This document shows, in pieces, positions 45,871-57,436 of a DNA stretch of 64,000 nucleotides. Made by a program: the position numbers and the translations under genes. The stretch comes from Arcuatula senhousia. Taxonomy: Eukaryota; Mollusca; Bivalvia; Mytilida; Mytilidae. Each line of letters opens with the position of its first letter. The first letter of the stretch is position 1. The stretch covers positions 25,956,602-26,020,601 of the forward strand of contig OZ020313.1 in NCBI GenBank assembly GCA_963971305.1, in the 5' to 3' direction. The notes under the pieces were generated by a model. The model had not been told where the DNA came from. It searched no databases and saw nothing but the letters and a program-made list of their open reading frames with translations.

Positions 45871-46713
45871 GAAAAAAAGGGAAAAATAGGAACAATATTA
45901 TTGGCGTCCATGTTTTGACACCAAGGTTGCCCAAGTAGTAAAAATCTTTTACAAGACTGGTACCTGACAGAAGGGGCGAATAGCTTTAAGTTTCTCATGA
46001 TCCTTTCTTGAAGACGGGACAGATTTTCAAATATTTTAACTTGAAGAAGAGGCTTGTGTCAAATCATTCTATGCAGGCTGTGAGTTGCTAAGGGGCCCGA
46101 GGCACGCATAGAGCAAATAAAATAAAGGGAGTGCAATAGGAGTTACAGCAAAATAAGAGTGATGCTGCCTCGGATGCTGCTTTCCTCTTCGCTGCAAATT
46201 ACCCACCCCATGCCCCCGGGTTCGGCGAGTACGGGCCTGATTATGGTATATCGCTTGACTCATTGAATCTCGGACACTTCTTTCCATCTTTGACCTCCAT
46301 CTCACCCCCTTTTATGTGATGTAAAAATAGAAAATAACTTCCCATTTTGTGATTAAAATAACTTGGTAATCGATAATTAGTGAACGCAAAGCGGTCGGTA
46401 CCGTAGATTAAGATTAAATCAAGGGAAAGAATAATTGTGGATTGGAATCCGTTTAACCTTTACTTATGATTGCATAATGATCAAACTCAGTAGTTGGGGT
46501 CAGGGTGTCATGAATGGTAACATGTGGTGTGAATGAATACTATAGTTGGATGTCATGGATGTTGACACATAAAATACCTGGAGACATAAGCATAAGATCT
46601 TGGTAAGAAATTCATATTTGCATAGATGATCATGACAGTAAGAACAAGAGAGGATATGGTTGTCACCATATCCAGTGATAACCCGATCAAGACCGTGAAG
46701 AATTTCCTAATTA
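45871..46713. other. Unassigned stretch
   Basis: 46069-46320 is somewhat richer in GC than its surroundings and contains an antisense open frame, but I recognise no motif. No repeat was placed. Confidence 0.3.
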
Positions 46714-46894
46714 CATACCCGTAGCCAGAATTTTTCAACAGGGGGTTCGAAAATGTGAAGAGGGGGGTTCGATTTCCCATTTTCTGACTTTAATAGTGCT
46801 TAACCCATTTTTCACCTGATTTTTCCCTATTTTGATCATTTTTTTTTCGTCCGAACCCCTCGAACCCCCCCCCCCCCCCCTGGCTACTGGTATG
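46714..46894. mobile_element. MITE with CATACC(C/A)GTAGCCAG ends
   Basis: Left end CATACCCGTAGCCAG (46714-46728) and right end CCTGGCTACTGGTATG (46879-46894) are inverted. Inner blocks GGGGGTTCGA and TCGAACCCCC also pair, and the right side carries a long C-run. Non-coding, 181 bp. Confidence 0.65.
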
Positions 46895-47529
46895 AATTAT
46901 GTATATTTCTGTTTTATATGTAGACCTGTTTATTAAATATCATACTTGTCTTTGGTTTTATATATATATTTTAGTTATAAGTATTTGTTTTAGTAACAGG
47001 TTCCTTTGTTATGATATAATTGATGAAAGGATACGGAGTAAATTAACTTGAGACTATAACACATATTTGAGTTATAATTGTAGACTCCAACTGCAATTAA
47101 TTGAGCTATATGGCAATTTCGGAATGATCAATGTTATTCCTCATCAGCAGCGCTAGAAGCATGCAAACATAGGAAAACCACAATTCCAAAAGATGTTTAA
47201 AAGTATAAAACCCAAAAGAATCCAAATTAATATAGCTAAGGACAAAACTACGATGGAGGGATTTAGATTTTATATAAATTTAGCTATTAACAGTTATAAA
47301 CAAATTGTGTACATGCCGTACATCTCAATGGTTCATTAAAAGAAATTTATTGTGTCTGACAATATAAAATAAATAAAATTTGCCCAAAAAGTGTTGAACT
47401 AAGCTGCTCATTTCGCCATTCCCATTGTAAACATTATATATAAAACGGTACTTTTGTTAGGAAAAAAAACCCACCCCCTTTTAATTTAGATATAAATCAA
47501 AGTGTTAAAATTTTGCATAAATAAAACAC
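46895..47529. other. Unassigned AT-rich stretch
   Basis: No gene, tandem repeat or inverted repeat was recognised. Confidence 0.3.
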
Positions 47530-47538
47530 GTGAGCTTC

Positions 47539-48530
47539 CAATCTCATTAAAATAAGATCTCCTAAACTATACTTTTTACATAAAGTTCATAAAAGAAATT
47601 CTTGGTGTCAACTGTAAAACAAGTAACTCTGCATGTAGAGCAGAGCTAGGAAAACTACCTTTATGGTCAAAAATTTCCTTTTCTTGTATCAAATATTATA
47701 ATCATTTATTATCAAATAATGAGACATTGGCACATAAAATCTTTGTCGCTACAAAAAGTTCCAATCCATGGACAAAAAGTTAAATAATCTTCTCAATAAA
47801 TTGGGGTTTTCATATGTAGTTAATGCAAATGATCCAGTAAAACACATTCTTGGGTCCATTAAACAAAGAATTGAAGACCAAGCGTCCCAGTTACAACAAT
47901 CGAGTATACTGAATTCCTCAAAATTATGTTTTTTTAGAAAAAAATTGTAATGGTCAGAGACCACCTTACGTTGATATTCTTTCGAATAAGTCCGACAGGG
48001 CAAACATTAGTAGACTTAGGTTGTGCTCACACAACTTGGCAATAGAAACGGGAAGACATCATTATATTCCAGTTGAAAATAGAAAATGCACCTCATGCGA
48101 TAATGGACCAATTGAAGACGAAGAGCACTTTGTGCTACGATGTGAGAACTATAAAGGACTTCGGCTAAATTTTGAAAACAGTATTAATAATATTTTTCAA
48201 AATACTAAATGGAAAAATTCTCCTTCTTTTTTGAAGTCCTGTTTTTATAATAAATCATTTTGTGTTCTAAAATTACTGTCTTCATTTATAGGTCAATGCT
48301 TTTTGAATAGAAAATAGTAATTGTTACAATAACTATTTCACATTCATTATGTTTATATTGCTAAATACCATCATCATTGTTCATCTATTGTACTATTTTT
48401 ATTATGGGTCATAACCAATTGTATTGATTGTGTTTGTGCCAATAAAATATTGTCTATTGTCTATTGTCTATACTACGTTCCGTCCAACGGAACGTAGTAT
48501 AGTTTAGGAGATCTTATTTTAATGAGATTG
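47539..48530. mobile_element. Palindromic MITE split by a LINE 3' fragment
   Basis: Segments 47539-47572 and 48474-48530 together form a 91-bp perfect palindrome: 44-bp arms and a CCA loop (48484-48486). They are separated by the LINE-derived insert 47573-48467, with CTATAC duplicated at 47567-47572 and 48468-48473. The MITE itself is flanked by the 11-bp direct repeat GTGAGCTTCCA (47530-47540 and 48532-48542). This gives the order: MITE first, LINE second. Confidence 0.85.
47573..48467 (+). pseudogene. LINE 3' fragment with (TATTGTC)n tail
   Basis: Two overlapping frames encode the C-terminal part of a non-LTR polyprotein: KLNNLLNKLGFSYVV and onward (to about 47948), then after a frameshift a segment with LAIETGRHHYIP and CTSCDNGPIEDEEHFVLRC, the CxxC...H...C motif (to 48317). 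The 3' UTR ends in AATAAAATATTGTC and short TATTGTC repeats (48450-48467). It is 5' truncated and inserted in a palindromic MITE. Confidence 0.75.
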
Positions 48531-49754
48531 AGTGAGCTTCCAAATAGGGAAAATCACACGTGACGAACCATCGCTTATTTACTATATTTATATCCGGGAT
48601 TTATAAATAAACAAGGAAGTAGATCGATACATCTAATAAAAGAACAAAACAAACAATGCTATGTTTTATAGTCAGTTTAAGTTGTTCAAAGTTCATAACC
48701 ACTTTGGAATACTACATTTTGAACAGATAATTTCAAAAAATTAACAATTGAAAAGTAAAATCTTAAACTACATGTTGAAGAGGTTAATGAACAATGCAAA
48801 AAAAATAATTCTTAAAATGGCGACGTTAGAGTGAAGCTTCGTGGACTACTTTTACATATTACTTCATTCGTAGCTTAAATGCATATACATGTTTGATATT
48901 TACTGTAATACAAACTCATATTCGAATAAATTAATAATTATATGAAAATCAACTTCCAGAATATTTTCATCTGTTCATTAATTAACGTTTTGCAATGTCT
49001 TATGCAGGAATATATTTTTACGCGCATTATTATTTACAAAACATGTAATGCGAACCCGAAGACAATTATAACCCCTATACTAAGTAGTTAGGCGTAGATT
49101 TCGGGTTATGAAAATAGAGAAAAAAGTGTTATTAATTTCTCTCACACTTCTTGTATTTTTTTAATTAATTATGACACATGTTTGAATTCGAATGAAACCC
49201 CTTTGGACCAATTAGTTATCGATTATCATAATAAACATGATACACATACATGTCAGTGTGACACAGGGCAATCTATCATCAGAGAGAGCGTATATCAAAA
49301 CTAAATAGTCTAGATCGGTGCACCGGTTTAACATGTATGTACTGGTGATATCTTGAACCCGTTCATATCATCAAGCTTCAGTTATTAATTTACTGGCATT
49401 ATTTTAAAGAAAGATGCTTATAATTTAGATTTCAAACACAGTATTTTTAGATTTTATTACACATCCCAACTCTCCATAGCTCGCTCTAATCCAGGGTCAC
49501 TATTTTCCATCGTCGTTCAATCCTAGATTTATAGCCCCCTCCGGCGGATATATGAACACTTTTGTCACAAGGAAACCATCAAAACAATGATGAATGAATG
49601 TCCGTAATAAATATCACCTTTCAATCCCTATGCTTTTACCTATAAAAGATATTAGTACACAGCTCCAGACATACATGACATTGTATCATATGAAAAGATT
49701 ATGTTTGCTGTTGCATGATAAAGCATAGTTTGATCGTGGTCCCAATTTATTAGT
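48531..49754. other. Unassigned AT-rich stretch
   Basis: Apart from the GTGAGCTTCCA duplication at its left edge I see no gene and no repeat that I can classify. Confidence 0.3.
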
Positions 49755-49987
49755 CATTTTACCATTGAACTTGAAGGGAAGCTTTTTTTCCCTAAAAATA
49801 TATCTTGAGTTTTATATTTGATGAAAAGTATTTTGGCAACAAAATATTCTGAAGAGGGTATCTGCTATATAAAATAATTCAATGTTGAAAAAAAACTTGG
49901 GACCTTGGGACACCTTTAAAAATTTTTTAAAAATCTGAGCGGAACAAAAAACAAAACCCCTCCTTTCAATTTAAATGGTCCGTCTAC
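49755..49987. mobile_element. Harbinger-like MITE, decayed copy
   Basis: The ends ACCATTGAACTTGAAGGG and CTTTCAATTTAAATGGTCCG are diverged versions of the termini at 10919-11181 and 38937-39216. The interior keeps the AAATATTTT pattern. No coding capacity. Confidence 0.55.
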
Positions 49988-50184
49988 TTAGAGCGCACCA
50001 GACTGAAACGTGCGTCGCACAACTGAATCTCCATCTTTTGACTTTGATCTTATTATCTGGATGAGTGACTTTGATTGTTTCAAATTACATATTTAATTTA
50101 TATTCATATAATCAAAAACTCTAAAGAAATTTAACCTTATAAATTAATTATATTCATGTATATGTTAAGTTATTATGAGTTCTA

Positions 50185-50395
50185 AACAAGTATCTTTATA
50201 CATGTTATACTTTTAAGAAATATCACGATACTAACGAAAAGTATCATTATACTTTCAAGAAGTATCATGTTTAACTTTTAACAAATATCATGATACTTTT
50301 AACAAGTATCGTTATACTTCTGCTGTATCATTATACTTCTTCTTAGTATCGTGATAAAAGTGAGAAGTATCATCATAGAAAAAAGTATCGTTTTA
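50185..50395. repeat. Cluster of AGTATC / GATACT motifs
   Basis: About a dozen copies of AAGTATC(A/G) and the inverse (T/C)GATACTT occur within 210 bp, often paired into palindromes such as AGTATCATTATACTT or ATCATGATACTTTT. Spacing is about 15-30 bp. I do not know the function; it could be the termini of a foldback element or a cluster of binding sites. Confidence 0.6.
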
Positions 50396-50699
50396 TTAAT
50401 ATCCTTATTGTGACATGAACCGCCAGTCATATCTAGGTTTATTAAACTTGAAATGCGAGACACCTCATCAACACCTTGCTGTGATCAAGTTACCTTGACC
50501 TTGGGTTTTCAGTTATTGCTATTTTGGAAAATGTAAAAGACCAGGTATGATTTTTTTTTCTTTAATGAAATTCAATGTATAGTAGTCGAATATCTAAGTA
50601 TTCCGGGGCAAATCATGATAACGAATTAAAAAATTCCACCAAACCCCTTTTCGTAAATTGCCGTTATAAAGAATACCATTTATATATATCTGGTTTTGC

Positions 50700-51490
50700 G
50701 CCCCTTAATTGCCCCCTCCTCAACGCAAGGGAGAAACCTAGTAATGGTCTTCGTCCGTGCGCACGTCACACACACTTTTGTGAGCGCACCTCCTCTTGGA
50801 CCGCTCAACGGATTTTGATGAAATTCTGTAGGATTGTTTGTCATCATAGGCGGATCCAGGGGGGGGCCCTGGGGGGCCCGGGCCCCCACTTTTGGTGGAA
50901 AAATTTGGTTGAATATATAGGAAATCATTGAAGCGTGACCAAAGCGGGCCCCCTCTTAGGCCAGTCAGTGGGCCCCCTCTTTTCGGAATCTCTGGATCCG
51001 CCTCTGGTCATGATATTTATTTGATCATACCGGACTACATGTACCATTTTGATTGGACAAATTTTATAGGTATTCATTTAATGTCATAGGAACACTTTCT
51101 GATTGCAACTCCTCTGAGACTGCTCAATGGATTTTGATAAAAACTTTTAGGATTGTTTTCATGAACGGTCAATGACGGTAGTTGATCATATCTCACCGAT
51201 CATATTTTGAATCGACAAATTATATAGGAGTTATGGGACTTTATCGACGTTGTTCATTTAAGGTCATAGGAACACTTTGTGAACTTCTCTGAGACCGCTC
51301 AACGGATTTCGATAAAATTTTGTAGGATTGTTTGTCATCATATGTAGAACTTTGACCATATCGCACCACCATTTTGATTCAACAAATTTTATAGGACTTA
51401 TTTGACTTAATTGACTTTGTTTATTTTAGGTCATAAAACACTTTGTGAGCGCAGATTTTGATGAATTTTTGTAGGATTGTTTGTCATTAT
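50700..51490 (+). mobile_element. Pearl-like tandem repeat element
   Basis: Units of roughly 150-170 bp repeat GGATTTTGATGAAATTCTGT or variants, then GGATTGTTTGTCATCAT, TTTGATTGGACAAATTTTATA and GGTCATAGGAACACTTT. At least four units are visible. A MITE (50849-51002) interrupts the first. The head and tail hairpins were not identified. Confidence 0.5.
50849..51002. mobile_element. MITE with GGCGGATCCAG ends
   Basis: Perfect 11-bp inverted ends GGCGGATCCAG (50849-50859) and CTGGATCCGCC (50992-51002). The interior is G/C-run rich (GGGGGGCCC, GGGCCCCC). It is inserted in a tandem-repeat unit right after GTCATCATA. Confidence 0.7.
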
Positions 51491-51654
51491 ATGTAGGTAA
51501 TAATATTGCAATTTTCAACTTTAATGCGGCGGCGGGTACATTGGCTACGTTTAGCAATCTTATTGTCAGGAATGGCTTTGTGCTCAAGATACGGGTTGCC
51601 AAATAAGGCAGATAAGATAGGTGCATGTATCAACCTTTTTTCGTTGGCGTACAA

Positions 51655-52115
51655 ACAAATCGTTCTCACGATTTAACAATTCGTTAGTAAACAAATCGTG
51701 GCCACGTTCCCACGAATAAACAAATCGTTCCCACGAATAAACAAATCGTTCCTACGATTTAACAAATCGTTCCTACGATTTAACAAATCGTGACCACAAA
51801 CAAACAAACTGATCCCACGGTTAAACAATTCGAATTATTAAATAATGGGAACGATTTGTTTCTCGTGGCCACGAATTGTCAAATCGTGGGAACGATTTGT
51901 TTCTCGTAAATCGTTGGAACGATTTGTTTCTCATGGCCACGAATTGTTAAATCGTGGGAACGATTTGTTTCTCTTTGTCACGAATTTTTAAAATTCTATG
52001 GAACGATATGTTTCTTGTGACTACGAATTGTCAAATCGTTTGAAAAATTTGTTTATTCGTGGCCACCATTTGTTTAATCGTGGGAACGATATGTTGACTC
52101 AACACTTCGTTGTAA
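51655..52115. mobile_element. Inverted array of the AACAAATCGTTCCCACGA motif
   Basis: The left half (51655-51835) holds about six copies or variants of AACAAATCGTTCCCACGA; the right half (51850-52110) holds about seven of the inverse TCGTGGGAACGATTTGTT. The halves meet around a short AT-rich centre. The plan resembles the GTCGTTTCGTACC element at 20310-21087, with a different motif. No coding capacity. Confidence 0.75.
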
Positions 52116-52164
52116 CGATTTGTGTTGATCTTTTTATGTGGCACCACATAATAAGACCCAAATA

Positions 52165-52610
52165 AGCTTTCATAGAAAAACACGAATATTATACAATTAT
52201 CACCCTAGTTGGTGTGTGACCTGGTGGTTTCTTTCCCCGAGAAAGTAAGGTCACCCGAGGGCTTGCCCCGAGGGTGACCTTACTTTTCGAGGGGAAAGAA
52301 ATGCCGGGTCACATATCATCTAGGGTGATAACTGTTATATTATATCGAATATTTCAATGAAACAATTTGATATTAAATTTTAAACATATTTCGGACATTT
52401 TAACCTTTTTCCATAAGAAAAAAATACAACCAATACAATGTTGAAGACAACTTGTGGGGCTCACGTGCGAATTCTCACGAGAGGGCGACCTTACCATGCG
52501 ACCCAACGATTATCGGTTGACCCATCGAATTATCACATGTCACGTGACAACGTCTCAGCGAATCACAATAAAGATTTCTATATGAGTATATAATATACAG
52601 TACTTCTAGC
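52165..52610 (+). repeat. Palindrome-headed repeat, left copy
   Basis: A 135-bp imperfect palindrome (52198-52332) with TTATCACCCTAG outer ends and TAAGGTCACCC inner blocks is followed by about 270 bp of unique-type sequence including AATTATCACATGTCACGTGA and GCGAATCACAATAAAGATTT. The same sequence in inverse orientation lies at 61560-62150. Confidence 0.75.
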
Positions 52611-52974
52611 CGTCTCTATATAATGTGTTTAGACAACGGATATGTACTCAAACGCACAAGTTTGCCACCCCATAATATAGTGAGCATGTCATCATCAAGG
52701 ATCCTTCGCTCTATGTTTCCTTGCGTCTTCGAACAAACTTTTGACAAAATCTCTCTGTTTGACCGCTTTGGTCGAATTTTCACACTAATAAGTAATTTAA
52801 TACTTTTCATTTCATTTCAGCCGACGTCATTTTCGGATGACTGTACCATGTGGGGACCTGAATTTTAAAAACCTGTAGATATGAGTTAGCCTGAGTTTAT
52901 TCAATATGAAATTAGGTACGTAAACACAATCAAGTCAGTTAAAAATTGCATTAAAAATAAATCAAAAATGTTAT
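52611..52974. other. Unassigned stretch
   Basis: No gene is supported; two opposite short frames overlap here without recognisable motifs. Confidence 0.3.
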
Positions 52975-53245
52975 TATGGCCCGACCACGTATGTTTTACC
53001 CTAATAGTTTAACGTCCGTCCGAACGTACGTAACACTTTGGTTAAGGTCTTGGATAAGGTCCATTACTCGGATACTTCCTGTTGGAGGTCAATGATATTT
53101 CACCACAAGATGGGTCTTAGGTAGGGCTACCTGACCCACTAGAAATAAGGTCACAGCTGTTACCTTTATTTCATGCATGAACGACTTTCGTTCAGTTCTG
53201 GGTTAAGGTCCATAACTTGGATACTAGATGTTGGGGGTAATCTGA
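52975..53245 (+). mobile_element. Pearl-like family F fragment, plus strand
   Basis: A decayed head (GGCCCGACCACGTATG) and TCCGTCCG are followed by CTTTGGTTAAGGTC, GATACTTCCTGTTGG and TTTCACCACAAGATGGGTCT, which are inverse matches to units of 27040-28303. About two units remain. Confidence 0.55.
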
Positions 53246-53514
53246 AAAAAAAAACATTATTGAAGATTTGCCACTCTATAATTTTTCAAATTTGAAAATG
53301 GTCTAAGAAAGATAACTCATTTATTTTCTGTCTCTATATAGATGTATTATAGATGTATTATAGTATATACAATATATTTAACTATTGATGAATATCGTAG
53401 CGGGGTATCATTTAATGTCCCATTAGATGCCCTATTTTAGATTTATGGATTACATTTTGTAGTGTCTTGTGTCACCACTTTCCGTCAAGTTACATATCAT
53501 CTGTAGCTGTATCA

Positions 53515-53925
53515 TCTTTGTACCGCATATGCCTTGCCCCTACCGGCCCCTACGGCAAAGTTTGGACCGAGCTTTTGGAGTATGCTAGCTCTATGCTAGC
53601 ACATTTCACTTCCTTAATCCCAAGCTGTGTTAATTTATTACTGTCCCACAAGCCATGGTCAAAAAAGAGTCTCCCTGCCATATAACCCTTCATCTTGGTA
53701 CCGCATATGCCTGGCCCTATGGTAAAGTTTGGACCGCGCTTTTAAGATAAGCAGGCTCTTTGTTAGCATAATTCATCCCTAAAATCCAAAGCTGGGCAAA
53801 TTTTTCACGAAACCAACAATCCATGATCAAAATAGGGTCCCCCTGCTATATAACCCCCTCATCCTGGTACCATGACTAGCACCTAAGCCTAGCCCCTACG
53901 GCAAAATTTGGACCGATATTTACGG
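53515..53925 (+). repeat. Tandem repeat, about 180-bp unit
   Basis: GGTACCGCATATGCCT occurs near 53519 and 53698, with a decayed third start near 53875. Each unit continues with CCCCTACGGCAAAGTTTGGA or a variant and CCATGGTCAAAA. About two and a half units are present. It may be the core of another pearl-like family whose ends I did not find. Confidence 0.6.
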
Positions 53926-54044
53926 ACAGAAAAAAAATTCTCTTTTGATGTAAATAAATTGGAAAAAAGATACATGTATAAGTTAAACTTTGTTTTCAAG
54001 GTATGAGTAATACATGTATATAGAGTATTACTTCTTTTCTTCTT

Positions 54045-54480
54045 TATGCCTCGCCTACGAAAGTAGAGGGGAATATATAGTGTTCGGGTCCGTTCGTCCG
54101 TTCTTCCGTCCGTCCCAAATCCTTATATTTTCAAATTCCCACTCACTGATAAGTCCCACATCAATCATATTGGTATGGTATGTGCACCAATTGATGCCTA
54201 ACACAATGCATGCTTCGGATGCTGGATGTGACCTATATTTTCGGCATGGATGACCACTTACAAAATAATAGAAAAATTCCATTACCGCTTACTGACATGT
54301 GTCACATCAATCATACTGGTTTGCTAGGTGCACCCAGTGATGCTAAGCACAATGCATGCTTCGGATGCTAGATGTGACCTATATTTTCTGCATGGATGAC
54401 CATTCCCGCTTACTGATATGTGCTTCATCAACTATATTGGTATGGTAGGTGCACCTTGTGAATCGAATGCATGTCTTTAA
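54045..54480 (+). mobile_element. Pearl-like family D element
   Basis: The head is GCCTCGCCTACGAAAGTAGA with GGGG following (GAAA apex), then TCCGTTCGTCCGTTCTTCCG, then about two and a half units of roughly 115-120 bp with CACATCAATCATATTGGTAT, GTGCACC and GCATGCTTCGGATGCTGGAT. It has the same plan as families A to C but unrelated unit sequence. Confidence 0.55.
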
Positions 54481-55002
54481 GTTGTAACTTCCAACCTTCA
54501 TTTGGTAAAAATCAACATATCGTGATAGTTTATATTAATAGACTCGACAGAAATTTGCATTTGACCGTGTAGCCTGAAAGGGGGTCGAGCGGTTCCTGTT
54601 GAAGACCCGTGTGCAAGTACACGTATAAAATGTCACTGTAATCAACGTACAAGTAGTGTTTCTAAAGCTCCATCGATTGGTTCAATTCCTCTGGATCTTT
54701 CAGTCATAAGTAGTTTTCCACGTGTACCCTGCTTACTCATGAACATAGTCTTATTCCAGGTGATCAATATTAGGGCTTAAGACTTGGGACAAATTCAATG
54801 AAACAAAACGCTCTTTATCGTCCTCCTAGGCTTGGCGTATGTTCTCCCGGAGGCGTTCTTAGGCCTGACCATAAGAAAACCAGCCCGTAATATTTTACAA
54901 AAAAAAATGAAAAATGAAATTAACAATTTGCTTTAAATTTGTTAAATTATTTTATGATATGATCATCAGTGTTCTTGCACATTATTTTTTTAGAAACCAA
55001 TT
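54481..55002. other. Unassigned stretch
   Basis: No gene or repeat was recognised before the left end of the Harbinger-like element. Confidence 0.3.
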
Positions 55003-56460
55003 AGGGAGCAACCATTTGATTTTTATGGGGTGCTATGGATATTTTCTTCGTCCTGCCTTTTTATTTTCGGAAAAAGCTGAGCCTGGGTTGTTTGGTTTTT
55101 TGTTGTTGTTTTTTTTTGGGGGGGGGGGGGGGGCGTTTGCGCGCGCCAATTTGTTTATTTTCAAAGCTATTATAAAATTCTCGGCCAAAGCTGCCATCCT
55201 GCCTTTTTAGCTCACCTGGACCGAAGGTCCTTGTGAGCTTATACCATCACAGGGATTGGGAAGCTTTTTTTACAAAGGGGCAATTTACCAATTTTTTCAT
55301 TATAATTCAAAATTTGAAGGGGCCATTCTTTAACAATCCATTTTTATCATTAAGGGGCTTATGGCCCATGGCCCCTACCTTCCCAACCCCTGCATCACTT
55401 GGCGTCCGTCGTCGTCTGTTTTTTTTTCAAATATTTCAAACGTTAACTTGTCCGACACCATAAGTCAAATTGCACCCAAACTTGGCACAGTTGTTTAGTA
55501 GCATTATGTGTACACAACTATCGTTCGGATTTATGATTCGTAAAAAAAAATGGCCGCCATGGCTAAAAATAGAACATAGGGGTAAATTGCAGTTTTTTGC
55601 TTATAACTCAAAAACAGTACCAGATATCAAAATTCTGACATGGTAAAAGTAATCAGCACCTCAAGATCTACCTGCCCAGAAATTTTCAAGAAGATCCAAC
55701 AATCGACATAGGAGTTATTGCCGTTTTTCTGGATTTTTTTTCAATAATTTTCACTTATTTAGCCCTATATCTTGAAAACTATACAAGATATTTCAAAAAT
55801 TTGCATATGATTAAGCACATCAAGATCTACATTTCATGTATTAGGTCAAAGCTGTAGGACTATTTCTTTTAGGAGTTAATGTCCTTAAAACAACAATTTA
55901 CCATTTTTCATTACTTTTCCCCCGAATTTCAAAGATTAATTTGTCTGACATGGTAAAACCAACTGCATCTTAACATGGCACACTTGTTTAATAGCTTATA
56001 TGCTACAACTTTATCGTTCAGATTTTTGATTTGAAAAAAAAATATGGCCGCCATGGCTAAAAATAGAACATAGGAGTAAATTGCATTTTTTTGCTAATAT
56101 TCAGATATCAAAATTGTGCAAGAATCAAAAGTAATCAGCATATTAAGACCTACCTGTCTTGAAATTTCCGAAAAAAATCAGACTGCTGATGTGGAAGTTA
56201 TTGTTCTTTTTCCTTATTTTTGCCAAATTTGCACTTATTAAGCCCAATTCAAGATATTTCAGAAATTTAAATCGCATATGGTTAAGCATAATAATATCTA
56301 CAAATATATGTACCTTTGTAGTTCAGGTGAACGATGCAGGCTCTTGGGAGCCTCTTGTTTTTAATTCAAAGCACTGTCCTGCCTTTTTTTTCTGGATTTT
56401 TGCCTTTTTTTATTTCAAATTTCACCATAACCCCCCATAAAAATCAAATGGTCGGTCCCT
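55003..56460. mobile_element. Harbinger-like MITE containing a pearl-like element
   Basis: Inverted ends 55003-55030 (GGGAGCAACCATTTGAT) and 56431-56460 (ATCAAATGGTCGGTCCC) are flanked by TTA on both sides, a 3-bp TWA duplication. The termini differ from the 38937 family inward of CCATTT. The interior is split by family A element 55209-56357; without it the MITE is about 310 bp. A G-run lies at about 55115-55131. Confidence 0.7.
55209..56357 (+). mobile_element. Pearl-like family A element, complete, nested
   Basis: The stem-loop head opens with AGCTCACCTGG (55209-55239), with GAA at the apex. A GGCGTCCGTCGTCGTC tract follows after an extra segment of about 150 bp (near 55240-55392). Core repeats have ATGGCCGCCATGGCTAAAAA and CATCAAGATCTACAT. 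The 3' end has the hairpin GGCTCTTGGGAGCC and TCTTG. It is inserted within T-rich sequence of a Harbinger-like MITE. Confidence 0.7.
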
Positions 56461-56633
56461 TAAAGTCACTATTCAGGGTTGCATGGAAAACTGGGATATG
56501 GCGCCATGGATGATATTTTTTGCCATATTATCAATAATACATTGAATTCTTTGAGCCACATATCCTCAGTAACCATAAAAAATGAAATATATTCGCTATA
56601 TGACTTATACGAATGGTGTAAATTGCCGATTTT

Positions 56634-57400
56634 TGTCTCGCCTGCCACAAATAGTCGCTGAAGGCAAGACATAAATATTACATTCCGGCGCCGGCTGCGG
56701 CGGTGGCGTCGTAAATTTTTTTGTAAGACTTTTTGTGGAAAATGATTATTTTTGAAAATAGAAAATAATGAGGTGTGGAATAAGTGTACGCGACACAACC
56801 CACAATTAAACGGCAATTTAGAAAAATCACAATGGACAACCGCCAGCAGCCTTCAACGAGGTCATTTGGCACTGCTTGCAGTTCTGCAATTGTCCCATGG
56901 TCTAAATAAAATGCATATAATTCAAATGAGTTAGGACAGGCACATGTAATATGTGGCGGGGTTAAACTAGTTTTTTGGGCCCAACCTTCCCCCTATCAAA
57001 ATTCCAAGACAAAGCACAAAAACTGACACACAATAAAAATCAAATCGATCAAAGTCCAATTCCAATACAGAGAACCTAAGACAAAAAACAAGAACAAACA
57101 AAAGGACGGTAAAGGATGTATAATAGCTAGGCCTATGATATTTAGTATACAGACAGGTTCGGTTATGGTCTACGCAACTATCACCGTGACACTGATCCCA
57201 TTTTCACCCTCCAGTGACTCTGTGAACTTGTGTCTTTTTTTTTTTTTTCAGACCAAAAACTTCTTTGTAAGACTTTGGTGGAAAATGAATTACTTTAAAA
57301 GTATGAAAGCTAGACATCAGATATCTATGAATTGAATTGGAGGTTTTGAGTCCATCACCATGTCATCTGACCTTGACCTCATTTCTTAACTAAATAACTG
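56634..57400 (+). mobile_element. Pearl-like family B element, interrupted
   Basis: The head TGTCTCGCCTGCCAC with inverse AAGGCAAGACA and a GGC-rich microsatellite opens the element. The first core unit breaks at about 56754 and resumes at 57119 with TATAATAGCTAGG, so family G sequence (56755-57118) was inserted within a unit. The 3' terminus is not recognisable. Confidence 0.6.
56755..57118 (-). repeat. Family G repeat, copy 3, inserted in family B
   Basis: On the minus strand it has the same order as the other copies: GGGGGAAGG, CTAGTTTAACCCCGCCACAT, GTGCCTGTCC, then the TGTCGCGTACACTTATTCC end. It separates two parts of one family B unit, so these coordinates approximate the true element ends. 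Confidence 0.65.
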
Positions 57401-57436
57401 TTAATATTGGTTTGTTTTTTTTGTGTGTTCACTTTT

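Noticed and set aside
46069..46320. GC-richer block considered as an rRNA or tRNA fragment
   Set aside because: I could not match conserved rRNA phrases or fold a tRNA cloverleaf with standard T-arm bases.
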